A DNA stretch of 64,000 nt from the NCBI GenBank assembly GCA_977006965.1, contig OZ345384.1, positions 1,849,445 through 1,913,444 on the forward strand. The letters run 5' to 3'. The stretch comes from Phymatolithon calcareum. Its lineage: Eukaryota; Rhodophyta; Florideophyceae; Hapalidiales. The translations under genes and the position numbers were made by a program. A model generated the notes under the pieces. That model was not told where the DNA came from and ran no database searches. It saw only the letters and a list, made by a program, of their open reading frames with translations. Below, piece after piece: positions 21,774 through 31,909 of the stretch (position 1 is its first letter; each line of letters opens with the position of its first letter).

Positions 21774-22269
21774 ATGAAGCACCTGGAGGCAGAAACAATC
21801 TTGAATGGCAGTACAAAAGGAAAGATTTCGCCACGATGGAGACCAAAGAGCCGTTTGGAGAAGCTGACCAGTCTTTACAAAACGCTTCCATCCAAATTTC
21901 TGGCAATGGAAGGGGACCGCCTTGAAGCGAAGCGGAAAAGGAAGATTCCATATGACAAGACAAGAGAATTGCCAGCAATCCTCAAGTTCTTTAAAGTGAA
22001 ACACAGGCAACTCGCGCTGCAGTATGCCTTTGGCAGATTCCCACAGGTGTCCATAACAAGTATGGCCGAAGAATTCGGCATCAGAGCCAGAGAGCATATG
22101 GAGACCCTTGAACGGACACTAGCAGGGCAGGACCTCCAAGGAGAGAAGACTGGAAGCAGAAAAGGCGCTAGCTGAGCTGTTTCTATTTAGCACGACACTC
22201 ATAGAACGCATGGAGAACGAAGAAGGGAATGCAAAAAGCTGTCGAGTCCAAGGATCAACAACCCCGTAG
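21774..22269 (+). pseudogene. Family A protein, copy 4 (frameshifted)
   Basis: From the ATG at 21774: basic N-terminal half, then KRKRKIPYDKTRELPAIL, 'FFKVKHRQLALQYAFGRF', 'FGIRAREHMETLERTLAG'. Near 22130-22150 the homology jumps frame and continues 'RLEAEKALAELFLFSTTLIE' and 'MENEEG', ending with TAG at 22267-22269. The same order as copy 2 (10891-11436). It lies head to head with copy 3. Function unknown. Confidence 0.6.
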
Positions 22270-22348
22270 AGGACTGAAATAGGATTAATTTGAATCCTGA
22301 GTTTTCCCTTCCGCCATTCTGGTGGGCGTTTCGTGATCTGCACAATGG

Positions 22349-22912
22349 TAGTTAGCACCAGAGGAAGCCTTGCCCATATCTTCGGGGCTTTTTTAAAAGC
22401 CCCGAAGGTTTAAAAATAAACTTGATTTGAAAAATGCTTCCAGCTTGAAATCAGTGATCGGCACAAGCCAAGGGAGTAGTCTTTTGAGATGATAAGAGGG
22501 AGGAGCCAAGCATGTCTCAGTGATAACCACATTTTGGGTTGCTCTGGGATTCCATTTTGGTCAGCTGCAGCTGCACATGAGCTAATTGTTCTTTCAATTG
22601 ACAAATACTTGGGAACTTTTTTACTTGATTCTTCACGAGACAGCATCGCCTTCAGAGTTCTAGGCGCTGGAAGAGTCCAATTGCTTGAGTCTTTCCAACA
22701 GACAGCAATTGCGCTGGGAACGCATTTAAGAATAAACTTTCTTCCTCTATTATTATTCTAGGGGGGCTATGCGCCGGCAGAGAGGTGCGAAACTAGCTTG
22801 ACGCTGTTTGTCCCTTGCCATGACAGTGGGATAGAACGCGGTTGGCACAAACGGAGGGAGAATCCTTGAGCTGTCAGGCGAGAGAAGGGAAGTATTCCAA
22901 TTAGATGAGGAT
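22349..22912 (+). repeat. Family B dispersed repeat, copy 2
   Basis: It starts with GCACCAGAGGAAGCCTTGCCC, which recurs at about 23393 (GCACCTGAGAAAGCCTTGCCC). It continues with a block near 22560-22660 (CAGCTGCACATGAGC ... GAGACAGCATC) shared with 18497-18600, and the GAAGTATT...GATGAGG core at 22889-22912. The 22489-22761 frame (90 codons) runs through it but has no recognised motif. Confidence 0.5.
22380..22407. repeat. Perfect hairpin, 13-bp stem
   Basis: CTTCGGGGCTTTT and its complement separated by TT. It is the strongest local inverted repeat outside the large palindrome. A related GGCTTTAAAAAAGCCCC lies near 27830. Role unknown. Confidence 0.6.
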
Positions 22913-23053
22913 TTTCTGATTGCTCTGAGATTCAACCCCAGAGTCAATCTACAAGAGAAGTCAAAGACGCTAAGGATAGGACAGATGGAAGAAATTTTGG
23001 CCCTGGAATCGTTTCTAGCCCCATTAGGGGAAAAAGAAATAAAAGAAGTGTAA
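22880..23053 (+). pseudogene. Family B open frame fragment
   Basis: A 57-codon open stretch, ERREVFQLDEDFLIALRF ... LGEKEIKEV, with no ATG, continuing the family B core. Related short reads occur at 25241 (FQCDEVV) and 27705 (GERREVLHCDEV). Not a recognised protein. Confidence 0.3.
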
Positions 23054-23211
23054 TAATGAAAGGCCCGAACTGTGGCAGAGATCTGAGCTTCACATCTTAA
23101 GTAGTGGCAAGAAGTCTAGAGTGAGGTACCCTGCACGTGAATTTGGTGTCGTGCATGTCCCATTTAATGTTATTGTAAGTTAAGGAAACTGTGTTTGTAG
23201 ATAGAACAGTT

Positions 23212-23280
23212 GATTTTGACGTTTTGCTCTTCAGCAAAAGCATCATCGAGAGTATGCAGAATGAAGAAAACCTGTACTGA
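23212..23280 (+). pseudogene. Family A C-terminal fragment, copy 5
   Basis: A short frame 'VLLFSKSIIESMQNEENLY' then TGA, matching the end of copy 2 ('ILLYSVTIIDNMENDESLY'). Only the tail is recognisable. Confidence 0.5.
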
Positions 23281-24171
23281 AAGAAGAAGCGACGCCTCGA
23301 AAACTGCTACGAAGAACTACCAAAAACAACCGAGTACATGCTAGGGGCTCAGATAGAATTCCAGACATAAGAGTAGAGCCGCCCTAGTGAGGGTAGCACC
23401 TGAGAAAGCCTTGCCCGTATATTCGTATGACTGTGGGGCTTCAAAAATAATTGCAATAAAAAAGTTGATTTTGACGGCGTGCGGGTGTCGACAGAATTTT
23501 GAGGGGAGACCAGATGTCAGGCTGTGGTCTTGTTGTGAGAAGCCAGATGCGGAGATTAGAAAAGAAGATAAATCGGAGGAAGCGAGTATGACGGCTACGA
23601 ACGGCAATGGCCATACATGGCACATTCTTACAGAACGAACATTTACATCTCGGTTTTTGGCATCCTTTCTCAACAAAACTGTGTCATTTGAGAATATAAT
23701 ATATTATAATGTACATTATATAAACGTTTCAAGAGTGCAACATTGTGGGCATCTACGTGGGCTCCCAAAATGTGGAGCCACAGCAGTTGATTCCGGTCGA
23801 ATCGCCTAATGACGAGCGGCAGGCTGAGAAAAAGCGAGATTAAAATTATCTAGCAGGATATACGCCCTGTCGTACTTTAAGTAGAGATAAAAATAGCAGT
23901 GCTTTCTAGCGCCATAGGGGAGTAATCATTCATTATTATTATGCAAACCTTTGGAAACATGCACTGCTTCAGATTTATACCGCCAATAGCTAAGAAACGA
24001 TACTCTAGTTCACGCGACGTAGCAAACGTACTTCCTCGACGACAAAATAACGATACGGCAGAATGCGTATTATTTTGTTTGGCCAAATCCATGACCTTCA
24101 GTGTGTGCTAGTTTTAAACTTCTCTGAGACTCGTTTCGCGCGCAACCATTTTTCACCACTGTTCAAGGTTA
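23281..24171. other. Spacer with partial family B repeat
   Basis: It holds the second AAGCCTTGCCC block near 23390-23425. Short frames elsewhere show no motif. Confidence 0.4.
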
Positions 24172-24549
24172 TCAACGCCTTCCACTTGGACACCGTTCGA
24201 GACCACCACTGATGACTGGTCGAGTACATATTTTGCGTATTTTCCCATCAGTGAAAATCCAGGGGCAGCAAAGGCCTTGACAGCAGCTGCTACTGCAAGA
24301 CTGGCCCAACATAGGTCCTGGACACGAAATCTGACGCGAAGTTTTGTAGACAGCTGCATTGTTTACGTCTTTGTCTGCGTCCTTCAGCGCCTCGCTCAGC
24401 ATACGGTCGGATGGCGTCCATGACTCAAAAGTCGGTTTCCGCACAGAGCTCGCTGGAGCCGCGTACGTAATCAAAGCGCCAAACATAAGCATCAGTAGAA
24501 GAATATCGAAAGCAAGGAATAGCCTAGAGCGATAGATGACGTGCGTCAT
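24172..24549 (-). CDS. Secreted cysteine-rich small protein
   Basis: A 125-aa frame from a true ATG. Residues about 8-31 form a strong signal peptide (LFLAFDILLLMLMF) with likely cleavage after an Ala near residue 31. The C-terminal third holds eight cysteines, including two CC pairs (CSSSCCQGLCC), ending ERCPSGRR. Secretion and disulfide bonding are inferred from this layout. It has no clear homologue that I can name. It differs in cysteine spacing from the 86-aa secreted protein in the palindrome at 30663 and 32764, but a 'GGTGTCCAAGTGGA' DNA match at its 3' end recurs just downstream of that gene. Confidence 0.55.
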   Translation of the reverse strand: MTHVIYRSRLFLAFDILLLMLMFGALITYAAPASSVRKPTFESWTPSDRMLSEALKDADKDVNNAAVYKTSRQISCPGPMLGQSCSSSCCQGLCCPWIFTDGKIRKICTRPVISGGLERCPSGRR

Positions 24550-25224
24550 TCTTGGCAGTGGAGAGGAGTGGCTTGTAGACCTTCCGTGAGCGCCGCTCTA
24601 ACGCACTTGACAGATCCTACACTAAGCTTGTAGACAAAGAACAGCTTTAAGTAATGAGAAGAAAAATTGCGTTCAACAAGCAATTTAAATTTTTTTGCCA
24701 CTTGCCGCACTAGATGAAAACTCTGCTAGACCGAACAATGAAAATGGCTCGTGTTCAGATATATATATGTGCACTTGAATCACAGAGCAATCCAAAAACC
24801 TGATCACGTTGGAACACTTAGATTTTCTTGCCAATAGCGCAACACTAATCGCTCGCCTTGTCCCACCCTGGTTCCGACACCGCCAAAATGTTGTTCGTTC
24901 AAGCTGTTTGCCTGCCTCGTTGACGTCTCGTAGGCAAAGTGTGGAATTTTTACGTTAGTGGGGAAATGACTCTTTTCCTACGCAGAAATCGTAGATATTC
25001 TCTAAAGCCTTTTATACGAAATTCGGTTAAGGTCAACTGAATAGCTAGACATAAAACAACGGACACTATTCCTGTTCGTCATTTAAAATTAAAATACCGG
25101 AAGATTATTCATGATTCTAGTCAGGGGCTTAAGATCCTCGGGAAAGGCATGGATAGGTTGGATTCCGTAGATCTAGCTGGAAACAGCACGATGGACTGCG
25201 CTTCGCAGGGAGTTGTCGTTTGCG
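24550..25224. other. Spacer without recognised gene
   Basis: Only short frames; a short (AT)n run near 24760. Nothing recognised. Confidence 0.4.
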
Positions 25225-25227
25225 CTG

Positions 25228-25375
25228 GTACGCGAGAAAAGATGGATTTCAATGCGATGAGGTTGTCTGGCATGCCTTGAGATGCTGCTGCATATAATTG
25301 CTGCCGCTAATGAGCCGTGCACCACTGTATTTCGCGTAAATGCTCGAATTGGACTCCTCACTCGAGTGCATTGCA
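25228..25375 (+). repeat. Family B dispersed repeat, copy 3
   Basis: It carries GATTTCAATGCGATGAGGTT (about 25245-25264) followed by a diverged 'GCTGC...CTAATGAGC' block, as at 18444-18510. Confidence 0.45.
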
Positions 25376-25724
25376 TCAAACCGTTTATTATCCAAAAGAT
25401 TGACTCACACCAGCACTCACCACTATCGGCGGAGGCGAGGTAATATGAACCTCTATTTTCCCTCGAGACCTCACTTTACACGGCCCTTTCCAAAAAATCA
25501 ATAATACCATCCGGTGCGCAAATGTAGAAAAGTGGGGAAGAATGAAGCGGACCATCTTGATTGTTTATTTTTTGGACTTTGGAATTAATTAAACGCCCTC
25601 AGAAACACTCATGGATTGCAAGGGAGATGCGTTTCAGCAGCTACGCTCTTGTAGCTCGAATCATTTACTCAAATCCGTGTAACCCAAGTTAACGTCGTAG
25701 TTTTCGTGATTAGTTTACTGAAAA

Positions 25725-26556
25725 TTTCCCTCAATTGAGTGTATGAGATTCATATAGTTTTTTGAAAACAAAAGCTCTCCAAGAGCAGGCTCTTCGACAG
25801 CCTTAAGCTTATGGATAGCAACAACGTGCTTCGTGAAACAGTCTCAATCAAATGAATGCGAGAGATGCATGTTTCGCCTCCAAAAAGCGTGCTACATGAT
25901 GAACACATGGCAGTCGTTTTTCCTTACTTTGCAAATTTTGTATTTGATTTGCGCGGCAAAAGTAGTCGTCATGGCATTCGAATTATTGCTTTTCTTCTCG
26001 GTGGGAGTGAAGTGGGTTCGAAGACCGCTCATCAACGTAAATAATCTATCTGAATTGACTGATTGTTGACGAGTAGTACCGAAGTTAAATGCGGAATTGA
26101 TGAATTGCTGGATCAGTACTTCATGTTATCTTTGCTGTTTCATGAGCCGTTGACACTCTGGATGAGCGTCAGAGATTAGAAACGAGGTATCAACCAAGAA
26201 AGTTGCAGGAATAAGAGTGTTCACGCGAAACGACCATTGGAGCAGTGGGTTCGTCGTTCGACGCCAAAATATTCTCGGCGGTCCGAGCTTTTGAGGCAAT
26301 AGAACAACTGCGAATCCCATGTGAACACCACATTCGCTGGTTTGCATACAGAAGGAGCTCCCTCGATGTGCTGACCGGCAACGGCGGATATATGGGGAGA
26401 TGACAAGCTGTCAGATACTATGGAAAGGCTGATTGATGATATGATCACTTGCGAAGCAATTTGGATCTCAAGCCAATGTGGGCTCCCTGGGAACGAATAA
26501 GCAAACGAGCTTCCTCGAACAGTCACTACGGAGTCAAGGTCTGGCGACGCATGCAC
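25725..26556 (-). pseudogene. piggyBac-like transposase, copy 1 (C-terminal remnant)
   Basis: Minus-strand frames with stops and shifts match the C-terminal third of the larger copy at 39836-42103: 'WSFRVNT ... VDTSFLI.DAHPE', 'GLRTHFTPTEKK', 'NAMTTTFAAQ', then 'CFTKHVV'. The cysteines of the C-terminal zinc-binding part are mostly lost. The end carries TTTCCCTCAATTGAG (about 25725-25739), the terminal motif shared by all three copies here. The N-terminal and catalytic parts are missing. Confidence 0.7.
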
Positions 26557-28167
26557 GATACACGCAGATTATATGAAGCATATTCTAAGAGTATATGTAA
26601 AATCAGACCCCGCAGTGTTGTCTGCTCGTCATCGAACATCATTCGGGCGTTCAGTGTTGTGCCGGGTCAAAAATTTAACACCAAGAGTCCCATGCTACCA
26701 GAACGAAATGATAGGCACTATCAAATAGGCTCGGGAAGCTCTGTTCCACCCTCGTACAGATTTGGTCTCATCCGGTCTCCCTACACTCATCGCATACATT
26801 CATTATCTGTCTCCATGGCAATTTTTTTCTACACCCCTTTCAAGCAATTCTTGAAAGCACGCCGATATCGAAGTCCGGAATGCCATGGATGAGACCATAG
26901 TTGTGACGGCTCAATTCTATATTAGTTTTTGCGCAATGAGAAAGTTCACAACCTTGGTTATTCCTGCTAGTCACGGACCATATGCTTTTGTCTGCCCGTA
27001 TGCAGGAGGGAGTTCCTCCAGCCGCAACGACATGTGCGTTTGGCAACGGTAACTCCTAACAAATAGAACTTGGTATAAATGTGTTGCGAGAAGCCTCTGA
27101 TCCTTGACATGCACCTCCAATACAAAAGCCAAGGGAAATTCGTCCAGTATCTCTCAGACCTGTCTATTTCTGATCTTCGCGAAGCATATGATCGGATTTG
27201 ATAAGCCCTCAATCTCTTCTCTACTCGCACAATACTGATTGCCACCCTTCTGAGACGTCAATGCGGTCCACCCGCTGATGGGACAGACATCGAATTCCAT
27301 GCAATTCCGATGACCTCTCTTATGAATTACCTCTCGGACAAATTGCCTCCTCTTTCGAGCGCGTCCTTCTCTATTTTCCCGAGCGCCACGAAGAAACCGA
27401 GCGCTGCAGTTCATCGTTGTGATAATGAATCGCCCTCGGTTATAACTATTGCATCTTGGTTAATGCGCCATAGATCTGATGGCTTTTGGAACAAACTACC
27501 TAACCTGATGTATGTCACGCCTGCCTCATTTAGTTGGTTGCTCACTTGTCCAATACCGGGAGACTCTGTATGATTCTTCGTGGGGGCTTCCGAGCTATCA
27601 GTAAGGCATTGAAATAGCTTGGACGAATAACATCTTGCGGGTACTGCTCATTGTCACAACGTGAGTGGGACTAAGCGAAGGAACAGTCTCGCGTGTTGGT
27701 GAGAGAAGAGAAGTATTACATTGTGATGAGGTTTGTAAAGTGATCTGAGTTTCCAGTGCACTGGACGTGTCTACGGCCCCACATCAGAATTTTAATTTCT
27801 TAATTCCAAGCTTAAGTCTGTACGGCTTTAAAAAAGCCCCTCAGACTTCCGACGATATAAGAAGGGATTTATTAAGTCCTACCTACCTTTTTGCAGCTCA
27901 TGGAACCATTTACTTGTTGGCTTTAGGTGGCGTTGCACACCAGGTAGTTGTGGTGATCCGAAATGACCCCTGGCTTCCCAAAACGGGGTCTGGGCGTGGA
28001 GCAACGACTACACCGGCCACTTCTCTCCGTGCGCTCCCAAAAGAGCACTGAGCTGATCAATCCAAGACTGTAACCGAAGGGGATGTTGAATCTACAGCAG
28101 GCTCTGACCCAATATATTGGGATTGCATTGCAATATGGAATTGCAATGTGAAATTACGGAGAGCTGC
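26557..28167. other. Spacer with family B fragment
   Basis: No gene recognised. The frames at 26967-27414 on the minus strand contain 'FAKIRNRQV', which resembles the family A word 'FAKVRHRQL', but the rest does not align well enough to call. The family B core recurs at 27711-27735. Confidence 0.4.
27690..27740 (+). repeat. Family B dispersed repeat, copy 4
   Basis: It contains GAGAGAAGAGAAGTATT, then TGTGATGAGGTTTG, matching the core at 22880-22912. Confidence 0.45.
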
Positions 28168-28448
28168 GGTGCGACCTTTTCAGTAAGGAGGACAATGAAG
28201 TCCGGACTCTCTTGATCAAAAACACCCGCTTAATGTTCATGTTTTGATTCCAGTTCATTTAACACCATTTGCAAAAATCTAAAGACTGCAAGGGAAACCC
28301 GCTTCTATCGCACACAACGCGTGTTATAAGGATTCTCATCACATTGTGTTCTAGCTTTAAACAGGCTTATCCTGCGGAGCTCTGAGGTCGTAAGCGTGTA
28401 CCGGAGAAACTAAATGCCTAGGAGAAGTTGACAGTGGAGCTCCTAATC

Positions 28449-28673
28449 CTACGCTGTTCTTCTCGGTCTGCCTCTCGACCGCAACTCATCGGAGGAATGC
28501 ATGGCAAAGCGGTAGAAGATCTGTGCATGGAGAGCCCTGTAGAGATACTTCAATTTTTGAAAAATGTGAACTTGCTCTAAGGTAAGTTCTTGCGTTACAT
28601 TATTGCCTTCTGCAATAAAGAGAGAAAGAATTCCTAGGAGCAGAAAAAGGTTGTCCGAACGCCGAAGAAACAT
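28449..28673 (-). CDS. Small signal-peptide protein, left-arm copy
   Basis: 74 aa from ATG. Residues 9-20 (LFLLLGILSLFI) form a signal peptide or membrane anchor; the remainder is helical and has no cysteine. Mirror copy at 35014-35238. No family is recognised. It could be a secreted peptide; expression unproven. Confidence 0.4.
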   Translation of the reverse strand: MFLRRSDNLFLLLGILSLFIAEGNNVTQELTLEQVHIFQKLKYLYRALHAQIFYRFAMHSSDELRSRGRPRRTA

Positions 28674-29028
28674 AGTTGAGGGAAGTCGGCACCTTTAGAA
28701 GCGTGTATTATACTAGCCTCGAGAATTTTTATGTGCCGTAATTAGTATTGCATAGTGAAAAGTCAATGGTTCGAGGCACATTATTGTCTGCTGTAGGGGG
28801 CCATGTACGCTTCCTCAGGATAGTGCTGAGAGTTCCCAACTGCCAGTGCTCCTTGACTGCCCATTCCATCAATTTCAGTACGTTTGTTGGGAAGTGACCT
28901 ACAAAGCATATTTTGTGTGTGTGCTTTCTTTCGTCCTCACTGCTTGGTGCAAAAGCGTTATTTTGTTGCCCGCCGTTAATCTAGCTGTTCCCAGACTCGT
29001 CGGAGGCCGGATCTATTTTGAAAGTCAG

Positions 29029-29187
29029 TTACCATTTACGATTCTCGAATGCAGTTAAACGTTTCGACTTCCAGCTCTGCGTCAGGGCATTGTGCTCCTT
29101 TCCGTACAGCCTTGCTGACTCACGATTCGCAACATTGATCATAATGTGAGTGAACAGCAAAATTGAAATAAAATATTTTATGATCAT
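29029..29187 (-). CDS. Small hydrophobic-leader peptide, left-arm copy
   Basis: 52 aa from ATG with an N-terminal hydrophobic stretch (YFISILLFTHIMI) followed by a basic, polar tail. The frame is open upstream of this ATG, so the start is not certain. Mirror copy at 34500-34658. Not a recognised family. Confidence 0.3.
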   Translation of the reverse strand: MIIKYFISILLFTHIMINVANRESARLYGKEHNALTQSWKSKRLTAFENRKW

Positions 29188-30139
29188 CCACTTTATGATC
29201 TTAGTCAATATTTGCTGAAAACTATGTCTGGCCTGCAGGGCCTCTTCTAATTTAAACACAGCAGGGCGCTAGACTACATTTTCGGTAGCTCGTCCGTTTT
29301 GGAGTCGATTTGATATCAAGGAACCGTGGCGGTTCCACGACACGTAGGTCCTCTTGCACAATGTTTAAGAGAATTGTAGGCAGCAACCATGGGCTTCTGT
29401 GTTTCAAAAGTGACTTCAGGAACCAAGAAATCTCCGCTGATATCTTCCTAGTCTCTTTATCATGACCCTGGAATTCAGTAGGTTGAAGATGAATATCATA
29501 TTGGTGTACACTTCTGCTCATGATGATCTCAAGTGTACACATTTTTTCCTGTTTCGTCGAAAAATATATGACAGACACCTTGTGAGCGGTATTTTTTGTT
29601 TTCTGGGGAGCTGACCGAATAATCAAGAGAGACTATCATCTAAAGAACAATCTCTTCAACTGACTCAAAAGCGTACTACCTATTTAGAATGATAGGTTTA
29701 ACTTGAGTGCGTCCCTTACTCTGCTTGAGGGAAGCACCAGACACGCGCTAAGTTAACGTTTTTCTGCAGTAAAGGAAAGGAAGAAAAGAGGAGGTTCATC
29801 GTATTCTTATCATTATTCAGCCTGTGAGCCAGGTCTTGCCTACGCCCCAGTCAAGATCTTTTGTCCTAACCGGCCGGGTTGCTGGAAGTAGAGGTGCACG
29901 GCGGGGAGCGTCCAGAAGGCAGATAAGGCAATGGGACGCTCGGTTTCAGTGCACCGTGTGCAGAAAACCTAGGATCTCGAAGCGCTGCCAACATCACTTG
30001 TGGGAGAGGAAGAAGTATAGTACAATATATATAAATCTAAGTAGTGGCACAATTCGTTTTGCTTAACGTTGGTAACCGCCAGCTACCATTCTAATAAGGC
30101 CTGATACTTTTTAAAAAAGTAGACAACTGTATCCATTTG

Positions 30140-30334
30140 TTAGTCCTGTGAGGGACGATGAATATCGTCCGCTTCCTTGGTGGGGGTGCTACAAGTACAA
30201 TCGAATTGTGACCTTCCCAGAAACGCCTTGTGCATTAGAGAAGAGATTTTGCATCCATGTTTTGCTGGAGGGACTGCCGTACAAAACTCCCAGATTGTGT
30301 CGCCCAACCAAAGCAGCGGTTGTTTTGGTTTCAT
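30140..30334 (-). CDS. Hypothetical small protein, left-arm copy
   Basis: 64 aa from ATG with four cysteines and no clear signal peptide. Mirror copy at 33353-33547. No motif recognised; low confidence that it is coding. Confidence 0.25.
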   Translation of the reverse strand: MKPKQPLLWLGDTIWEFCTAVPPAKHGCKISSLMHKAFLGRSQFDCTCSTPTKEADDIHRPSQD

Positions 30335-30662
30335 AGCCCTTTTACAATTTTAGGTTAGTACACAGAGCTTGCTGTTACTCTCGAAAGATAAAATGACATT
30401 TATTTTGCACGCTACCATCTCTAAAGGGCCCATAGAGGTGGCCGTCGGGTGAAAAGCACAGCATGTGCTACATCGGAAACGCTAACTGTTGAGAGTGGAA
30501 TCCTTCGGAAGGCGGAATCTTGTCCACTTGGACACCATCGCACGCACAATACTTGAAACATCTTGATCATCGCAGCACACGATGTTCCATAGATGACATA
30601 TGTCGCAAGCCATCGGGGAAGATGTGGATTTCAAGCCGACGTGAGTTGGTGATCACGGCAGT

Positions 30663-30923
30663 CTAGCACCGACAGGCTGTGTTTTTGCAGTAATCCCTGA
30701 GGCCCTTGTTACTCGGCCCACGCTTTGCACCAACATTGACCTTCACAATGCCATTGCTGCAGTGAAGCCACCCGAAGCAAACACTGTCTAAGCAGTCTGC
30801 TTTCTGACGGACAGAGTTTTTGCTGAGATCTTCGGTGCTTCTCGGTACAGCATCAGATGAAGTGAGAAACATCAGGACGACGAACAAGACAAGAGGAAAC
30901 GTTTTGAGAACTGCGGATGACAT
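30663..30923 (-). CDS. Secreted cysteine-rich protein, left-arm copy
   Basis: Mirror of 32764-33024 and identical in protein sequence. It reads away from the palindrome centre. See the right-arm entry for the protein description. Confidence 0.6.
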   Translation of the reverse strand: MSSAVLKTFPLVLFVVLMFLTSSDAVPRSTEDLSKNSVRQKADCLDSVCFGWLHCSNGIVKVNVGAKRGPSNKGLRDYCKNTACRC

Positions 30924-31016
30924 GATTACTTCGATGAGATTGAAAAGGTTGTTCGATGGGTTATCGGAATTTGCTGTGCGTCTGACCGAAACTCTTGGGC
31001 AATCGATCTCAGGCTC

Positions 31017-31024
31017 ATTATATA
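31017..31024 (-). promoter_or_regulatory. Candidate TATA box, left-arm gene
   Basis: TATATAAT on the minus strand, about 95 bp upstream of the ATG of the 86-aa secreted protein. Mirror of 32663-32670. Confidence 0.45.
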
Positions 31025-31797
31025 GTGCCAACCTTCAATAAGTTTGCGGTAAGAAGGCTATCTCGAAATAAAGTAAACAAAGCATAATCTGCAGACTCTA
31101 TTCCCGTTATTTGCTTGATCGTGTAGATCACACATGAATGCGACATAAGGACCTGCTGCATTTCACGGCAGAAAGTGGTGAGTCCTATAATATCGACCGT
31201 TGAAATGACAAGCAGTTCGTTCATGTGAAGTGAAGATTGATAATTCAGGTAATGTGTGGCTTGGTAGGAAAGTAAAGCGTCCGATGATTTACTGTTAGAA
31301 AATTATCAACTGTTTGGCTTCCTATCGCTCGCCCTATCCTCTCCGCTGAATAATTTAAACCATTCTTAAACGCTCTCCTTTACATCTTGGTGATACTGTT
31401 GTCGACAGCAATTCATTGCCGTGCTGCTGCCTCGGTGATATCGCCGATGTGCTCTGTGGTGAAGGTTAATGGATCTGCTAGCGAATCCAATTATTTTAGA
31501 GCGGACATGGCTGATCTCAAGACCATATACGTCTATTCTATATTTTGTCCAAGTGCTCAGGGTTCACTTCCATCACTACCCATCGTTAGCTCAATGAAGT
31601 AGAAACACAAGAGGGACATAATTCTATGAGATATTGAACGGCCATGTAACGACTGGCGCAAAGTCGCAGTCCATATCTTATGCTTTCTTCAGAGGTCAAG
31701 AGTAGCTAGAAACCTCAAGAAACGTCGATTGCTACCTTCGTGTCCCAGTGGAGCGGAGTCCGATGGCTTAGAGTGGAATATTATCTACCATGCATTT

Positions 31798-31889
31798 CTC
31801 TGCTAGGAAGTGAAATATGGAAGAGAGTTTTCTAAATATGCTAGAGAGTTCATTCACTCTCTAGCAGAGAAATGCATGGTAGATAATAT
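31798..31889. other. Palindrome centre (unpaired)
   Basis: In the mirror register the two arms stop pairing here. The left arm continues TTCTCTGCTAG to 31806, which pairs with CTAGCAGAGAA at 31861-31871 in a register shifted by 20 bp because of a tandem duplication on the right side. The true unique spacer is then 31807-31860, 54 bp. Confidence 0.85.
31841..31864. repeat. Hairpin in the palindrome spacer
   Basis: CTAGAGAGT and its complement ACTCTCTAG flank TTCATT-C, a 9-bp stem with a 6-nt loop at the edge of the spacer. Confidence 0.75.
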
Positions 31890-31909
31890 AAATGCATGGT
31901 AGATAATAT
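31870..31909. repeat. 20-bp tandem duplication at the right arm start
   Basis: The 20 bp at 31870-31889 (AAATGCATGG...) are repeated exactly at 31890-31909. The left arm has one copy only. It is the main asymmetry of the palindrome. Confidence 0.95.

Larger units (their letters stand above)
28168..31797 (+). repeat. Large palindrome, left arm
   Basis: 3630 bp that pairs with the complement of 31890-35519; positions x and 63687-x are partners. All open frames are mirrored at exactly these coordinates, so there are no indels along the arm. I found two mismatches: 28172/35515 and 29514/34173. Outside 28168 and 35519 the flanks are unrelated. Confidence 0.95.

Noticed and set aside
23174-23200. 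Intron with GTAAGT donor and TTTGTAG acceptor before the family A fragment
   Set aside because: At about 26 bp it is too short to accept without transcript evidence, and the upstream side does not align to family A.
26967-27414. Sixth family A copy on the minus strand
   Set aside because: Only the word FAKIRNRQV matches; the following residues do not align convincingly.
29252-29626. 124-codon ORF in each palindrome arm (mirror at 34061-34435)
   Set aside because: It starts from a non-ATG codon, has no motif or leader, and one of the few arm differences changes an amino acid in it. It is possible but not supported.
31387-31602. 71-codon ORF in each arm near the palindrome centre
   Set aside because: The hydrophobic start depends on a TTG codon; there is no ATG at the start, so a signal peptide is not supported.
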